Position numbers and translations under genes: made by a program
Assembly (NCBI GenBank): GCA_938743325.2
Contig: OW568880.1
Coordinates: 186,001-250,000 of the forward strand
DNA from: Pycnococcus provasolii
Lineage: Eukaryota > Chlorophyta > Pseudoscourfieldiophyceae > Pseudoscourfieldiales > Pycnococcaceae
Length of the DNA: 64,000 nucleotides
Direction: 5' to 3'
Shown here: piece by piece, positions 62,161 to 64,000 of the stretch
Numbering within the stretch: the stretch's first letter is position 1
Layout: each line of letters starts with the position of its first letter
The notes under the pieces: generated by a model
The model's input: only the letters and a program-made list of their open reading frames with translations
Databases searched by the model: none
What the model was told of the DNA's origin: nothing

Positions 62161-62550
62161 ACAAACTACTCACAAAAAGAAAAGCTAGCCCGAGCACGAC
62201 GACATAGTCCTCCGCCCGTTTGCGTCTTGTTTCGCGCGCGTGTAATACGTTTTGCTAGGTTGCTCCACCTCCAATTCGTGCTTCCCTTGAATATTGGCGA
62301 TCATTGTCCTTGCCTTCGACAAAAACGTCGCCTCCCCATGCGGCTCGCATGACGCGACCGGGATCCCGCGTGGGATTTCTTGTGTTGTACCCCCTAGCTC
62401 AAGATCTATGGTTCTACGAGGGATCCCCCAGGTGAAAAAACCCAGGTGTAAATTTCCTAAATCCCCGCCCGTGGCCTAGGTGGGCGCGGCGGCGCCGATT
62501 ATCTTCCTCCCATCATCAAGCAAGCCGAATATTCTTCGAGCGATCATATC

Positions 62551-63465
62551 ATGGACGGCGCGTCGACCGTCAGCTACCTGCTCAGCAGTCTATCTCTCTC
62601 CGACACCGAAGTCGCCTTTGTCTCACACGCGCCAGTCATGACGTGCGAGGAAGCTTCCTCGGTTTACAACGCGCTAACGCCACCTCTCTCCCCCCCGTTC
62701 TGCAAGAACTTATTCGTCAAGGATAAAAAAGGGGGGCTGTATCTCTTTATTTGTGAGGATAATACCAAGGTGGAACTCGCGAAAATTGGCGCACGCTTTG
62801 GCATGGGAAAAGGTCTAAGACTCGCAGACGACTCCATCCTTCTTGCAGCCCTATCCGTGAAACCTGGAGGTGTCACGCCGCTCGCGCTACAAGCGACTCA
62901 AGTGCCCATCCGCGTGATCATTGACGAAAAACTCAGAAACGCACAGCGTCTGCACTTCCACCCACAGAGCGGTAACGATGCCACCGTTTCCCTGAGTGCT
63001 GAAGACTTAGTCGCGTTCCTCAAACACGTCGGTCGGGAACCGACGTTCGTTGACCTCGAGCTCAAGGTGGCTGTCAGCAAGGATGCGCCGCCGGACCTCG
63101 CTCACCTCGTCGCAGAAAAGGGGGCGGCGGAAGCGGCACTTGAGGCGGCAGGCTTGACCTCCGCTGCTGGTGCTGGTGATGGTGGAGCTGGAGACAAGGG
63201 ATCAGCAGCCTCCGCGCCAGCTCCATCAAAGGCAAAGGCGAAGGCGAAGGCAAAAGGAGCAGCCCCCGCTGCCACAACACCAACCACGAACACCAGTCCG
63301 AGCGATCCTAAGACGCTGACGAAGCGCGTGCTGGCGCTTGTGGACAACCTGAAGGGTGAGGAACGCGAACGTGAACTTGAGCTCACGCTCACGCTCGCTC
63401 TCGCTGACGCGTACTCCAACGGACTCGTCAGCGTGTGCCCCAAACCCAACCTTCGATGCCTGTAA
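62551..63465 (+). CDS. YbaK/ProRS-editing-domain protein (PRORSD1-like)
   Basis: A 304-residue protein from ATG 62551. Residues 1-175 form a YbaK/INS-type domain: VSHAPVMTCEEASSVYNALT, KNLFVKDKKGGLYLFICEDN, LRLADDSILLAALSVKPGGV, TPLALQ, VRVIIDEKLRN and DATVSLSAEDLVAFLKHVG. The order and length match PRORSD1/ProX, which hydrolyse Ala or other residues mischarged on tRNA(Pro). The Lys of KNLF is the expected catalytic residue. A Gly/Ala/Lys-rich linker (KAKAKAKAKGAAPA) follows. The last 60 residues (LTKRVLALVDNLKGEERERE..) look helical and may be a tRNA- or synthetase-binding tail. Cytosolic proofreading is inferred. Confidence 0.85.
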   Translation: MDGASTVSYLLSSLSLSDTEVAFVSHAPVMTCEEASSVYNALTPPLSPPFCKNLFVKDKKGGLYLFICEDNTKVELAKIGARFGMGKGLRLADDSILLAALSVKPGGVTPLALQATQVPIRVIIDEKLRNAQRLHFHPQSGNDATVSLSAEDLVAFLKHVGREPTFVDLELKVAVSKDAPPDLAHLVAEKGAAEAALEAAGLTSAAGAGDGGAGDKGSAASAPAPSKAKAKAKAKGAAPAATTPTTNTSPSDPKTLTKRVLALVDNLKGEERERELELTLTLALADAYSNGLVSVCPKPNLRCL

Positions 63466-63680
63466 GTTCCCAAAGATCGTTTATTTCGAAATGGAACGTA
63501 CTTTGCTTTGTCCAACGGTTGTCCACTCGCATTCACCATTCAGCCAATTCAATGGCGTGAGGCACAACGCGCGCTTGCTGTCAGCGTTGTCGTCGCCATC
63601 GCCAACAAATCGTGCTAAGTCAGATCCTTAGATTTCACCTTTTAATTTACAAATACTTCTCAGAAAAACATTGACATGGT

Positions 63681-64000
63681 TCATGCTGCATTCACAAGCA
63701 CGTAGTTGTTTGGATCGTCAGGGTCTAATACAGATGCCACCGCATCCCGCAGGCTTGGGAAATCGTCCTCCTCCTCGTCATCGACGGCACCTTCCGCCGC
63801 GTTGTCATCACCCGTTTCGATCCCAAACTCCTCCTTGAATTTCTCCTCATCCTCCTGCAATGCCTCCTCGAACATCTCAAGGCTTAGCAGTCTCGCAGCG
63901 TCGTCAGCGTCTAGATCGCCATCGACGATGAACACCTTTCGCACCTTATCGAGCACCTCCTGCAGCGTGAGCTCATCTCGACTCGTCGCGTGCAAGTCGA
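63681..64000 (-). CDS. 3' end of an unidentified acidic protein gene, cut by the window edge
   Basis: The frame enters from beyond 64000 and ends at 63681, giving 105 complete codons. It reads LTLQEVLDKVRKVFIVDGDL, DADDAARLLSLEMFEEALQE, a Glu/Asp-rich helix and ends SVLDPDDPNNYVLVNAA. The strongly acidic, helical composition and regular codon use support a real gene. The family was not recognised, and no start is visible. Confidence 0.65.
   Translation of the reverse strand, partial: DLHATSRDELTLQEVLDKVRKVFIVDGDLDADDAARLLSLEMFEEALQEDEEKFKEEFGIETGDDNAAEGAVDDEEEDDFPSLRDAVASVLDPDDPNNYVLVNAA

Noticed and set aside
63458-63470. GTAAGT donor-like site at the end of the PRORSD1-like gene
   Set aside because: No matching acceptor or continued domain is visible downstream, and the frame ends naturally at the stop within the motif.

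Overview
This is a eukaryotic nuclear segment from a compact, gene-dense and almost intron-free genome. About 30 protein genes lie in 64 kb, most of them as divergent pairs with short shared promoters. Only one convincing spliceosomal intron is visible (59177-59423). Ser-rich, transit-peptide-like N-termini, a SOUL haem-binding protein, a TGD4-like envelope protein, an organellar uL10, dynein light chain LC8 and a giant Sfi1 protein together suggest a small, photosynthetic and at some stage flagellate or centriole-bearing protist. A marine prasinophyte-like green alga fits best, but this is inference from gene content. Short telobox arrays of the AAACCCTAA type sit inside at least six divergent promoters.

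Layout. 1-2504: the 5' end of a gene leaving the left edge, then a 2.3 kb intergenic region with a minisatellite. 2505-32511: housekeeping and cell-surface genes. These are a triplicated bacterial-type surface protein, a giant Sfi1-PDZ protein, a mitochondrial carrier, a secreted SOD-like/trypsin/L-domain protein, a SOUL protein, seipin, an isochorismatase-fold hydrolase, a SPRING1 homologue, a secreted amphipathic-repeat protein, an SfsA homologue and a TGD4-like protein.

32692-48522 is the striking accessory region. It is an array of Golgi-type (type II membrane) carbohydrate-modifying enzymes: a LicD transferase, a sulfotransferase, a GT8 glycosyltransferase, an O-fucosyltransferase-like protein and two SAM methyltransferases. 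Four unrelated catalytic domains are each fused behind nearly the same promoter, 5' leader and signal anchor. One methyltransferase module recurs as a 731-bp inverted copy, with no difference seen by eye, behind a different anchor and in front of a different tail. Promoterless fragments of the same enzyme classes lie between the intact genes. The layout suggests an intron-free cassette system for reshuffling cell-surface glycan chemistry. A 1.1 kb tandem duplication (43529-46109) carrying small secreted proteins, with the LC8 gene between its copies, is embedded in it.

48727-64000: an unknown protein, organellar uL10, a GT29 sialyltransferase-like protein, a proline-rich membrane protein, a membrane-anchored PAPS reductase, a Z-alpha/PC4/PC4 fusion, an AMPK-gamma-like CBS protein, a secreted TSP1 protein, a plastid-type membrane protein, a broken XPG-type nuclease gene, a ProRS-editing-domain protein and an unidentified gene leaving the right edge. 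The sulfotransferases, sialyltransferase, LicD, GT8 and O-FucT enzymes, together with PAPS reductase, point to heavy investment in secretory-pathway glycan and sulfate chemistry. No rRNA, CRISPR array or convincing tRNA was seen, and no retroelement or virus-like element was recognised.
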